Part shown: one piece after another, positions 7,985-15,618 of the stretch
Layout of the letters: every line of letters starts with the position of its first letter
How positions within the stretch are numbered: position 1 is the stretch's first letter
Source: Rickettsiales endosymbiont of Peranema trichophorum
GTDB taxonomy: Bacteria; Pseudomonadota; Alphaproteobacteria; Rickettsiales; Midichloriaceae
DNA length: 48,697 nt
Assembly (NCBI RefSeq): GCF_004210275.1
Contig: NZ_SCFA01000054.1
Coordinates: forward strand, 1 to 48,697
Reading direction: 5' to 3'
Program-made: the position numbers and the translations under genes
Notes under the pieces: model-generated
The model's input: the letters and a program-made list of their open reading frames with translations, nothing else
Databases searched by the model: none
Told to the model about the DNA's origin: nothing

Positions 7985-9586
7985 ATGTTCAAAAAAGAAC
8001 AAATTCTAGCTGGTTTAAGTAACGCATTGCTTACATCATTGATTTATACCCTTTTGTTTCATTTGCCAGTTGCTTATAATCGTGCAGTGCTTGGTTTGAA
8101 TTTTCATAGCAGTGACAAAACGCTCTATGTTGCTGTTATTGAGGTTGTTGGCGCATTGTTCCTAAACTGGATATTCTTTTCATTACTCAGTGTTTTTAGA
8201 TATTTTTACCTGGTTTTTATTCCAGTCTTTTTTTGTTTTGGTGCAGCTTCTGATTACTATGTATTAAATTTTGGCAAAAGCTTTGATATCGGTGTTTTGC
8301 AGGATATGATAGGCGTAGAATGGGATTTGGTTCGCGAATATTTAAGCGTCAGGCTAGTGCTTGGATTAATCGCTGCTTTATCCTTTGGAATCTTGCTAAG
8401 TCGTTATAGAACTAACCTGCTTATGCAAGCCAAAGGCAAAGCTTTAGCGCTTACCATCATAATCCTTTTTGGACTATCTGGGTACTATGATTATGCTAAA
8501 TATGGATTCTATACAACTCGACTGGTAAGTCAGGCTTATATGCCATTTAGTGTTTTTTATAATTTAGATTTATACTTTAGAAAGTATGGAATCTTCAAGC
8601 AAGAAGTAAAAACTAAAAAAGATATCTCGCAGCTGTATAAGTTTAATTTAAAAAGAAAAAGTCAAGACCCGATAGTAGTAGTCATGGTAATCGGAGAATC
8701 TTTACGTGGCGATATGTTTTACCCCAATGGAAAAACTACATATGAAAATGCTCCTCACCTTATGCAACTTAAAGATTTTGTGAGTTTTAAAAATGCCACT
8801 TCTAGTTCTAGTTCTACCAGAGTGTCTATTCCATACATGATGACACGAGCAATCCCGAAAAACTGGGAGCAAGCAACTTCAGAAACAAGCATTATATCAA
8901 TCTTTAAAAAACTAGGGTTTAAAACCGCTTGGATTGGGACACAAGGCGCATTTAGAACTTATGATTTTAGCTACGGTTCTATCGCGATGGAAGCAGACAA
9001 GACAATTATAAGAAGTGATATAAGAAGAGACTCTGGTGAAGAGAATGTGTATGATGAGTACTTGCTACCCTATTTAGATCAGTTTCTAAAGGATAACCAA
9101 GGCAATAACTTGTTTATTACTTTACACATGATGGGAAGTCATTGGATATTTGATCAGCGGTATCCTGAAGCTTTTAAAAAATTTCATCCTACCTGCAACT
9201 CTAAATCTCCCAGCAATTGTGAAAGAAATGAATTACTAAATTCTTACCATAATTCAGTTCTTTATTCCGACTGGGTGTTAAAGCAAGTTATTAATCGTCT
9301 TGAAGACCAGAAGGCATTCTTATTATTTGCTTCCGATCATGGCTATTCTTTATATGAAAAAGGTTATTTTGGTAATGCTTACGAAGGTGAAGAAGAATTA
9401 ACAGAGCAATACGATATAGCGATGTTCGCATGGGCTTCTGAAAAATACTTACAAGAGTTCAAAGCCAATTACAATCAGCTAAGAAAGAAAGACAATGTTT
9501 CGCATAATAATTTGTTTCATTCCTTGCTTGGATGCGTTGATGTTCATTCTGATATACTTGAGCCCCATCTAAACCTTTGCCAATAA
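7985..9586 (+). CDS. EptA-like phosphoethanolamine transferase (sulfatase fold)
   Basis: Inner-membrane enzyme of the EptA/EptB/CptA group, which moves phosphoethanolamine from phosphatidylethanolamine to lipid A or LPS core. Seen: five hydrophobic segments in the first 175 residues, then a periplasmic alkaline-phosphatase/sulfatase domain. Signatures are VMVIGESLRGDMF (about 234-246), SSSSSTRVSIPYMMTRA, the metal-site LHMMGSHW and FASDHG (Asp451, His452). The nucleophile region reads GES-L-R where many EptA proteins have GET-x-R, so Ser may replace Thr. Length 533 is normal. No Shine-Dalgarno is visible; a TTTATAAATT-type AT-rich repeat precedes the ATG. The gene is visibly more AT-rich than the genes to its right, suggesting transfer. 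Confidence 0.82.
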   Translation: MFKKEQILAGLSNALLTSLIYTLLFHLPVAYNRAVLGLNFHSSDKTLYVAVIEVVGALFLNWIFFSLLSVFRYFYLVFIPVFFCFGAASDYYVLNFGKSFDIGVLQDMIGVEWDLVREYLSVRLVLGLIAALSFGILLSRYRTNLLMQAKGKALALTIIILFGLSGYYDYAKYGFYTTRLVSQAYMPFSVFYNLDLYFRKYGIFKQEVKTKKDISQLYKFNLKRKSQDPIVVVMVIGESLRGDMFYPNGKTTYENAPHLMQLKDFVSFKNATSSSSSTRVSIPYMMTRAIPKNWEQATSETSIISIFKKLGFKTAWIGTQGAFRTYDFSYGSIAMEADKTIIRSDIRRDSGEENVYDEYLLPYLDQFLKDNQGNNLFITLHMMGSHWIFDQRYPEAFKKFHPTCNSKSPSNCERNELLNSYHNSVLYSDWVLKQVINRLEDQKAFLLFASDHGYSLYEKGYFGNAYEGEEELTEQYDIAMFAWASEKYLQEFKANYNQLRKKDNVSHNNLFHSLLGCVDVHSDILEPHLNLCQ

Positions 9587-9669
9587 CCTTTATAACTCTT
9601 ATTATACTTGATCACAGAGATATAAGGCTAAATAAAGGCATCTTAGCTACAAAGGAAGCAAAGATTAAA

Positions 9670-9737
9670 AGCTTTGATTATTCTAATGTTTTTAAAGCCC
9701 GTATATGCATGTTTTAGAAACAGTCTTAATCAAAGCT
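9670..9737. repeat. Widely spaced 11-bp inverted repeat
   Basis: AGCTTTGATTA at 9670-9680 and its exact reverse complement TAATCAAAGCT at 9727-9737, in the 251-base gap between the transferase and methyltransferase genes. It could fold in RNA or be a regulator site. Function unknown. Confidence 0.35.
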
Positions 9738-9837
9738 ATAAAAACTGTTGCCGGACTGCAAAAAATTCACAATAATCCCGTGTACAAAAGTGCCAACTCA
9801 CATTGCACCACTTTAATGGTTCCAAAAAGTTTTTTAT

Positions 9838-10617
9838 ATGACAAGGACAAAACGTTTGAACAAGGCCACTACACTTATTTTAGTCACATTATGCTTGTTA
9901 AGCTTGCCTGCCTATTATTTCAAATCACAGCAAGTAAAAGATTATTTTTATGGAATATATTTTAGTTACATAAAAAAGAATAAAATAAAAAGTTGGTTTA
10001 ATAATGAAGCTTTAAACCACCATCCCGAGAACTTGCACCATGGTTCAGCATGGGGTTATTTAACAGCAGAACAATTTAAAGAAATGGTGCTAGATGGTAT
10101 CTCGAAAATGCACCCTCAAATTAATAAACATCACAAAATATTTGAGCTAGGTGTAGGGGTAGGAGCAGCACTAAAAGTGATAGAAAATCACATTGGCGAT
10201 GATCAATTGGAAATGGGAGGATCAGATATTGCGGAAAATGCAATCGATCAGGTGAAGAAAGCTTTCCCAAAACAAGCTGATCATTTTTTTGTATGGGATA
10301 TGACGCAAAAACATAATAATATTCCAGACAATTATTACGATCATGTATTAAGTTTTGGAGCTCTGGCGATGTATTTAACGAAAGATGATATGAAAAAAGC
10401 AATAAAAGAAGCCGTCAGAATGACGAAACCTGGTGGCTCTTTGTTATTTACCCATTTTATTGCACCCGGTGGAAAAAGTGTTGGTAGTATTGTATCAAAA
10501 ATCGAACCATCTTTTTTTGAAGAAAACGCGAAAGAATGGGGCATAGAAGATATTAAAGTATATGGCATGCAACACCAAGGAGATAGGTACCAAGTTACGT
10601 GCAAAAAACAAGGCTAA
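9838..10617 (+). CDS. Membrane-anchored class I SAM-dependent methyltransferase
   Basis: 259 residues. Seen: one N-terminal hydrophobic segment (about 11-28), then a Rossmann methyltransferase domain: motif I IFELGVGVGAAL, GSDIAENAID (post-I acidic position), VWDMTQ, motif IV-like YYDHVLSFGALAMYL, and KPGGSLLFTHFIAPGG. The substrate cannot be read from the sequence. It follows the EptA-like gene in the same AT-rich stretch and orientation, with a 251-base gap, so co-inheritance is likely but a shared transcript is not proven. The ATG lacks a clear ribosome-binding site. Confidence 0.8.
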   Translation: MTRTKRLNKATTLILVTLCLLSLPAYYFKSQQVKDYFYGIYFSYIKKNKIKSWFNNEALNHHPENLHHGSAWGYLTAEQFKEMVLDGISKMHPQINKHHKIFELGVGVGAALKVIENHIGDDQLEMGGSDIAENAIDQVKKAFPKQADHFFVWDMTQKHNNIPDNYYDHVLSFGALAMYLTKDDMKKAIKEAVRMTKPGGSLLFTHFIAPGGKSVGSIVSKIEPSFFEENAKEWGIEDIKVYGMQHQGDRYQVTCKKQG

Positions 10618-10623
10618 TTGACC

Positions 10624-10726
10624 CTAAGAGTACGTCCGCAAATTAATTGGAATGAAAAGGATTCGGGCAAAAGTAGTATGTTAAGTTGTTGGCAAAAGCA
10701 GATGGATGCCCGTTTTCACGGGCATC
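10624..10726 (+). repeat. Interspersed repeat A, copy 1
   Basis: Copy 1 of a roughly 95-bp family. Diagnostic pieces: CCGCAAATTAATTGG, then AATGAAAAGGATTCGGGCAA, GTTAAGTTGTTGGCAAAAGC, AGATGGATGCCCG. This copy ends in a perfect hairpin GATGCCCG/CGGGCATC (10705-10726, 6-base loop). Other copies: 12411-12490 (plus), and on the minus strand 13861-13943, 31661-31748 and 33762-33858. The outer end (TAAGAGCCTGTCC in the other copies) resembles an insertion-sequence end, but no transposase accompanies any copy here. Confidence 0.75.
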
Positions 10727-10850
10727 ACAAAGGAGGGAGCGGGCATAACAAGGAAGTAGCGGAATGGTAGAGCAGAGAAGCGGCAAAGGAGGAGAGGCGT
10801 AGGATGGAGGAGAGATGGGCACGACAAAGGAGAGGAGCCTGGATGTTTGT
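10727..10850 (+). repeat. Purine-rich degenerate tandem tail of repeat A
   Basis: About 120 bases of degenerate tandem units with the theme CGGAATGGCAAAGGAGGAG. A matching but not identical tail, in reverse orientation, follows repeat A copy 5 at 33620-33761, and a short piece occurs at 18466-18500. The strong purine bias on one strand is striking. It resembles a decayed minisatellite. Confidence 0.6.
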
Positions 10851-10882
10851 CTCAACACCATCCAGACCCACCAACATATCTC

Positions 10883-11007
10883 ATACCAAATTTCAGATTA
10901 AATCAGGCAAATGGATTTGAGGATGAGGCTGCATAAGCGTATTGAAATATCTGCCCAGAGCCGAGTTTCACAAAATCCGTTTTGAATCATTTAAAAATGA
11001 GATTTGG
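10883..11007 (+). mobile_element. MITE-like element B, copy 1
   Basis: A 125-bp element opening with ATACCAAATTTCAGATTAAA and closing with TTTAAAAATGAGATTTGG, an imperfect inverted repeat of the opening. The interior reads ATGGATTTGAGGATGAGGCT, GCGTATTGAAATA, CCGAGTTTCACAAAATCCG. It encodes nothing. The terminal TA of the right end is lost in this copy. Other copies: 13474-13601, 31488-31615 (minus), 46452-46556 and a half copy at 18501-18550. Confidence 0.8.
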
Positions 11008-11152
11008 CCCTAAGATCTTCTAACGTTCTTCCAACGTATTTACATTCCGCAAAATTGGTATAAGTGAGTGCGTGAATTCCATCAGGACAGCCACTCTGAA
11101 CTTACCACTGCTGCTGGAATGCTTTAAGAATCTGCAGTAATGGGGATGCAGA

Positions 11153-11881
11153 TTAGGCTGATATAGATGACGTTGTAGCAATCGCTTTCTGCTCCTTAGA
11201 TAATCTCTCCATAGCGTAGCGCAGCGTGGTCTTAGGCATTTGTTTCCCATGAGCAGCAAGGAAAGAGATTAGTTGAGCCTCATCTTTCTTGCCTGCTTCG
11301 CGGAGCATCCAGCCAACAGCTTTATGGATCAGATCATGCAGATCATGTCCCAACAACTTGGCGATCCTAAATGTCCATTCTAAGTCAGATTTTTGAATAA
11401 AGTACCAGGTCGCCACAATTGCTATTCTGCGCTCCCATAACACATCAGATGCTGCAATTTTAGTGAGCATCGATCTGTCCTTATCCCATAGATGATGCCC
11501 TAGAATATGGTGAGCTGAGCTATCCACAAGGTTCCAATTATTAACACGATCAAGGTTGTTAATGTAAAATGAACACATCTTTTCTTGAAGATTAACGTCA
11601 CCTTTTTGATATTGATGCACCAGTATCAGAAGTGCTAATAAGCGCTCTTCGTTATATTTGGAATGAAGTAGCTCTTTGATGACTTCTAGCTCAATATTCT
11701 TATATATTTTTGCAATTCTTCGTAAATTAGGTACAGTAACGCCTAAAAACGCATCACCAGCCCCATAGCTGCCTTCCGATACTTTAAAGAATCTTTTTGC
11801 GGCTACAGGGTCCAATGTTATATTTGCAGCGCATTCAGTTCTTATCTCTTCAACGATTTTCAGCACAACAAGATTAGACAT
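11153..11881 (-). CDS. AlkD-like DNA alkylation repair protein (HEAT-like repeats)
   Basis: 242 residues made of helical HEAT-like repeats, the fold of DNA glycosylases that remove alkylated bases without base flipping. Family segments seen: FFKVSEGSYGAGDAFLGVTVPNLRRIAK, WNLVDSSAHHILG, LWERRIAIVATWYFIQ, DLIHKAVGWMLREAGKK and MPKTTLRYAMERL. Trp, Asp and Arg residues of these segments correspond to the lesion-binding positions of AlkD. The ATG lies inside the end of the EVE-domain gene (8-base overlap), so the two are translationally coupled. Likely role: base-excision repair of alkylated purines. Confidence 0.9.
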   Translation of the reverse strand: MSNLVVLKIVEEIRTECAANITLDPVAAKRFFKVSEGSYGAGDAFLGVTVPNLRRIAKIYKNIELEVIKELLHSKYNEERLLALLILVHQYQKGDVNLQEKMCSFYINNLDRVNNWNLVDSSAHHILGHHLWDKDRSMLTKIAASDVLWERRIAIVATWYFIQKSDLEWTFRIAKLLGHDLHDLIHKAVGWMLREAGKKDEAQLISFLAAHGKQMPKTTLRYAMERLSKEQKAIATTSSISA

Positions 11882-12317
11882 TTCCGGCGCTTAATAAAGG
11901 ATTAAATTCAAGCATGTGATGCGCAATGATTTCAAATGATTCTTGGTCGATTTCTAAAAAACCATAGCGAAAAACATAGCCCCATGAATTTTTATTTTTG
12001 ATAAAGGGCAGACACGGCACAAGCGGTTTGATATCTGTATGCTTTGCCTCAAAATAACGGATACCGCGCCTAAATGGTTTGAATCCACTTCCCATATCTA
12101 CCTGGTATGATGTATCGTCAATGACCTCGCCAATTGCAGTAAATTTTTGACAAAGCTCAGCTCCCGTCATGGTAATTTTAGACGAATAATAAATGAGGAA
12201 ATCACGACGTGATAAGCGTTTGCTAGGGGCAGATTTACCGTGGCAAAATTGGCAAATGCCTAGCTTAACTCCGTTTTCTACATGCTCTTGACAGGCGACA
12301 CCAATCCAAAACTTCAC
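11874..12317 (-). CDS. EVE domain protein
   Basis: 147 residues, one complete EVE domain (PUA-like fold). Seen: MKFWIGVACQEHV..GICQFCHGK, the RRDFLIYYSSK segment, FKPFRRGIRYFEAK and the C-terminal SWGYVFRYGFLEID. Known for the family: EVE/YTH-like domains bind modified bases in DNA or RNA and occur in restriction and repair contexts. The 8-base overlap with the alkylation repair gene suggests a joint role in recognising modified or damaged bases, which is inference. There is no recognisable restriction gene nearby. Confidence 0.88.
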   Translation of the reverse strand: MKFWIGVACQEHVENGVKLGICQFCHGKSAPSKRLSRRDFLIYYSSKITMTGAELCQKFTAIGEVIDDTSYQVDMGSGFKPFRRGIRYFEAKHTDIKPLVPCLPFIKNKNSWGYVFRYGFLEIDQESFEIIAHHMLEFNPLLSAGNV

Positions 12318-12807
12318 TGCTTTATTTATGTGCGATTACTTTGCGGTTAGCTTCCTTAAAATATGTACATTGACTATAAGAGTCAATGATTATCCATTTC
12401 AACACATTTTAGTGCATGTCCGCAAATTAATTGGAATAAAAAGAATTCGGACAATAGTTGTCTGTGAAATTGTTGGCAAAGTGGAGGTGCTTTCGAATCA
12501 ATCTCTATCGCTAGTCCGGTTGTTGTTAAGTAAGGTATTATGTAAATCGCGTAATGTTTTGCAGATATTTGTTATGAAGTATAATTGGTAATGATAATTA
12601 ATTGATTTTTTGGCAAGATGTGGTACCTTGTCATGATGGGGCACAATGTGTCGCAAACTATTCTTAGCTGCAATCCTATGAATTAAGCTTTTTAGAGCAC
12701 TTATCATGGTTAAGCTCAGAACAAATATGAGGCACGGCTCTGTCGTCAACAGCTGTGGTGTATCATTAATGTCAAATATATGATATGCTATATACATATG
12801 ATACAAG
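12318..12807. other. Intergenic region containing repeat A, copy 2
   Basis: 490 bases without a convincing gene. Positions 12411-12490 hold a divergent plus-strand copy of repeat A (TCCGCAAATTAATTGG, GAATTCGGACAATAGTTGTC). The remainder is AT-rich. Short open frames are present but have neither a ribosome-binding site nor recognisable sequence. Confidence 0.6.
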
Positions 12808-13341
12808 ATGTTTATGAAAAATAAGTTTTATAGTTTTGCGACGTTTCCGTTCAAAATATCAACAAGAATTAATCGCTTTGGTTTTATCATCAATACCGTC
12901 TTAAACACCCTATTAATGTTGTTGTCCACGCTATTGATCGTTACGTTATGCGTGGTAATGTGTCTATCTGACGGTTGTCATGCTCAAGATGGGCTCCGTC
13001 TATTTACAACTCAATCATGGCTTTTTGGTATATTATACGCCGCGACATTCATTCGCTATTTCACCACTTCAATCGTGCTTCATATATCAAGGTTACATGA
13101 TATAGGTTACAGTGGATATTGGCTGCTTTTATCCTTGATTCCATTTGTTGTTATCATCTTCAGCTTGATACTTTGTCTTGCTCCAGGAACAAAAGGTCAG
13201 AATATATTTGGCGAACAACCAGCCCCGCCTAGTAATATTGCAGTAGCGTTTATAATAGGGACCATTGCACTCTGTTTCCTTCTATTCCTAGTGGGTTCGC
13301 TCGTGTTCCATATCAAAACATTATCGCATTATATTGGGTAA
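12808..13341 (+). CDS. DUF805 family inner-membrane protein
   Basis: 177 residues with about four membrane segments. The DUF805 signatures are clear: SRLHDIGYSGYWLLLSLIPF in the middle and LAPGTKGQNIFGEQP after the third hydrophobic segment. An N-terminal RINRFGF element is also typical. The biochemical function of the family is unknown. The start could be ATG 12808 or 12814. It stands alone on the plus strand between two repeat-rich gaps. Confidence 0.85.
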   Translation: MFMKNKFYSFATFPFKISTRINRFGFIINTVLNTLLMLLSTLLIVTLCVVMCLSDGCHAQDGLRLFTTQSWLFGILYAATFIRYFTTSIVLHISRLHDIGYSGYWLLLSLIPFVVIIFSLILCLAPGTKGQNIFGEQPAPPSNIAVAFIIGTIALCFLLFLVGSLVFHIKTLSHYIG

Positions 13342-13473
13342 TCCTGCGGTATAATCAACTAGATTCACCATTCCCAAGATTCGGAGCCCCAAGTAAAAAT
13401 GTGTCCATCTATACCATCAGCTCCTATAGAGTTATCTAAAGCACATTGTTGGTACATGTCTTTTTGATGAATT

Positions 13474-13601
13474 ATACCAAGTTTCAGATTAAATCAGGCG
13501 AATGGATTTGAGGATGAGGCTGCGTAAGCGTATTGAAATACCTGCGCAGAGCCGAGTTTCACAAAATCCGTTTTGAATCATTTAAAAATGAGATTTGGTA
13601 T
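13474..13601 (+). mobile_element. MITE-like element B, copy 2 (best-preserved)
   Basis: 128 bp. Left end ATACCAAGTTTCAGATTAAA, right end TTTAAAAATGAGATTTGGTAT; the ends form an imperfect inverted repeat. The CCAA/TTGG core is flanked by TA on both sides, as expected for an element that duplicates TA on insertion (IS630/Tc1-like). No coding capacity. It lies in the 638-base gap 13342-13979, which also holds a 9-bp hairpin and a copy of repeat A. Confidence 0.8.
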
Positions 13602-13629
13602 GATACCCCTTTAATCATCAATACGTACA

Positions 13630-13650
13630 TTATACAATAAAATTGTATAA
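13630..13650. other. 9-bp perfect hairpin
   Basis: TTATACAAT and ATTGTATAA separated by AAA. All A/T stem except one pair; no T-run follows. It lies just after MITE copy 2 in a gene-free stretch. Role unknown. Confidence 0.3.
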
Positions 13651-13860
13651 ACAATCAACGAACATGCGACAAAAATAAAGATTTATTTACAAAAGCGACA
13701 AAAGTGGCGCTGGTATGTAGAAAATGAACTGGAGAGATACGATATTGGATGAAGACGGTGCTAATCTAAGGGAGGATGGTTTAGTGCGGTATTTAAGAGA
13801 ACGTTGCACCACAATAACAACCGATTGGTATCGTTGTCTTGCGGGGGAACACATACAACC

Positions 13861-13943
13861 GCTCCATTTACCTTTGCTAACAACTTAACAGACCACTTTT
13901 GCCCAAATTTTTTCCAATTCATTTGCCGATAGGCTCTTAATCG
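13861..13943 (-). repeat. Interspersed repeat A, copy 3
   Basis: Minus-strand copy, degraded: reads TAAGAGCCTATCGGCAAAT, then GGGCAAAAGTGGTCTGTTAA, GTTGTTAGCAAAGG. A 61-codon open frame overlaps it but is an accident of the repeat. The copy ends about 37 bases short of the lytic transglycosylase stop. Confidence 0.65.
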
Positions 13944-13979
13944 CAAAACAACCTTTCCAACACTCTTGGGAAACAGTCC

Positions 13980-14729
13980 CTACATATGACTCGCAAAAAC
14001 GATAATATCGTCTGCATAACGATCGTATTTTTTCACGTTTTGGACTTTGGCTGAATTATGGTTAATATGTTTCAAAGGAATCGTAGTCTGTGAGGTCGAG
14101 TATTTGGGGTCTTTGGCAATGCTTTGCCATCTAGCAAATACTTTGTTGATGTACACCTTGGCTTTTTGGGAGCGACACGAGTGATATCGACCAACTGCAG
14201 ATGCCCAATCGTTTGTTCTTTGAAAATGGGACTTCAAAAACTGTGCGGCATATCTGGAATTGTGTTTTGGATTAATTATTTGATCAATATTTGAAAAATT
14301 TTCACCATGATGCCGTATACTAATCTGATTACAGCCTACATCTATATTTTTCACTCCACTTTTTAACTTTTCTTTTATAAAGTTAACTGCTTCACGCTTA
14401 TTGGAAAAAAAGTGGGAAATTCCATCTATATTGACGGTCCAAGGCCACGGATACCATTTCTTCGTGGTACGGTCCCACTGACCAGATTCTACTATCGCTA
14501 TTGAACGAAGAAGGTTAGTGGGTATACCGTATTCCTTTTCGTATTTGCTAATTGCGTTCACACACTGTTCTCCATCCACTACTCTTGCTTCTGCAAACAC
14601 AGTATTAGCAACAAGGACCAAAAAAAATGCACACACTAGGCTGTTTAACACAACTTGACTCACTTTGTAAGATTTTAAATTCCTGGCAGTATACCCTAAG
14701 TGCATTATAAAGTCATCGACAAACTGCAT
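13980..14729 (-). CDS. Exported lytic transglycosylase (SLT domain)
   Basis: Cleaves the glycan strands of peptidoglycan. Seen: a hydrophobic export segment (about 27-46, ending at VFAEA), then an SLT domain with the catalytic Glu in LLRSIAIVESGQWD, the WYPWPWTVNIDG segment, the substrate-groove element VGCNQISIRHHG and AVGRYHSC. Length 249. The C-terminal 45 residues are basic and unassigned. Enzymes of this type can serve wall turnover or open the wall for a secretion system such as VirB1, but it lies 7 kb from the vir cluster. The start may be ATG 14729 or 14705; neither has a clear ribosome-binding site. Confidence 0.85.
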   Translation of the reverse strand: MQFVDDFIMHLGYTARNLKSYKVSQVVLNSLVCAFFLVLVANTVFAEARVVDGEQCVNAISKYEKEYGIPTNLLRSIAIVESGQWDRTTKKWYPWPWTVNIDGISHFFSNKREAVNFIKEKLKSGVKNIDVGCNQISIRHHGENFSNIDQIINPKHNSRYAAQFLKSHFQRTNDWASAVGRYHSCRSQKAKVYINKVFARWQSIAKDPKYSTSQTTIPLKHINHNSAKVQNVKKYDRYADDIIVFASHM

Positions 14730-14838
14730 AGCAAAAATTTAAAGTGATCAAAGCCTACTTAAAGCTCACCTAGATTGATACGATCTTGCTTATACTCACT
14801 GACTGAGCCCACTGAATTCTGTAAAGCAGCCAAGTGTA

Positions 14839-15591
14839 TCAATTAAGAATATTAGTGAGCTTCTTTTTAATACTATCCAATGTTTGCTCTACTTTAATTT
14901 TTAGTCCCATATTAGATTTTATAAAACTAGGGTATAACTGATTGAAAATCGCATACATCATGCTTGATGTATCAGATGACCTCAGATCTTTAAGGTGTAG
15001 TTCTGGTATAGTTGCATCTAACTCCAATGCACCAGGAGCTTTCATGTGAACAGCTGTATTGTTAAGCTTGAGCAGTCCAACGCTAACATTCCATTCCTTA
15101 GTAGCATGTTGGTGCTGGTGTTGATGAGACGACTGCCCATGTCCATCATGATGGTCTACGTGATTATCATGATGATGATCATCATCAGCAACCTTGGAAC
15201 TATCGTGAAGATTTTGCATAATGTCCATATAGTTCCCACCATTTTGATTAAGCTCTAAATTGATCTTTAATGAGTCAATTTCTATCAAGTTAATCTCTAG
15301 ATTTGATGTCAAGATCGACAATGGTTCCAATACAACACGCATAGATGGTGCTTCCAAGAAGTGTGGCGCACTATACGTTTTAGGGTTATGAACGATTATA
15401 TTTGTTATCTTCACCTCACCACTGAAGAACGATACGCTGAGGTCATCTAGAGTCACTGGCACTTGCATTAGTTGGTTTGCCTTTCGAACGACCAAAGTCT
15501 TTGCAACGTAACCAAAGGAGAAAACACCTACTGCGGTTACTAGCCCTACAACTACCAAAGAAACACCAAGGCATTTTGTCATCTTACACAT
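14839..15591 (-). CDS. AsmA-like envelope protein with His-rich loop
   Basis: 250 residues: one N-terminal membrane segment (about 8-33), then a beta-rich region with features of the AsmA/DUF748 group (VTLDDLSVSFFSGEVKITNIIVHNP, LEINLIEIDSLKINLEL). A loop at about 136-162 carries 11 His among residues 139-162 plus several Asp, which would bind divalent metals. It is followed by VGLLKLNNTAVHM and a helical C-terminus. Known for AsmA-like proteins: they span the periplasm and help lipid transport or envelope assembly. plsC ends 27 bases upstream on the same strand, so the two genes may be co-transcribed. Family assignment is moderate. Confidence 0.65.
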   Translation of the reverse strand: MCKMTKCLGVSLVVVGLVTAVGVFSFGYVAKTLVVRKANQLMQVPVTLDDLSVSFFSGEVKITNIIVHNPKTYSAPHFLEAPSMRVVLEPLSILTSNLEINLIEIDSLKINLELNQNGGNYMDIMQNLHDSSKVADDDHHHDNHVDHHDGHGQSSHQHQHQHATKEWNVSVGLLKLNNTAVHMKAPGALELDATIPELHLKDLRSSDTSSMMYAIFNQLYPSFIKSNMGLKIKVEQTLDSIKKKLTNILN

Positions 15592-15618
15592 AATAGCGCA
15601 TATTTGTACGGTTATAAT

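Noticed and set aside
9705-9965. 86-codon plus-strand frame overlapping the methyltransferase start
   Set aside because: It overlaps the signal/anchor region of the methyltransferase in another frame and has no recognisable sequence.
10643-10861. 72-codon minus-strand frame rich in Pro, Leu and Ser
   Set aside because: It is the translation of repeat A and its tandem tail; the matching tail at 33.6-33.8 kb gives a different broken frame.
13761-13946. 61-codon minus-strand frame
   Set aside because: Almost entirely inside repeat A copy 3; an accident of the repeat.
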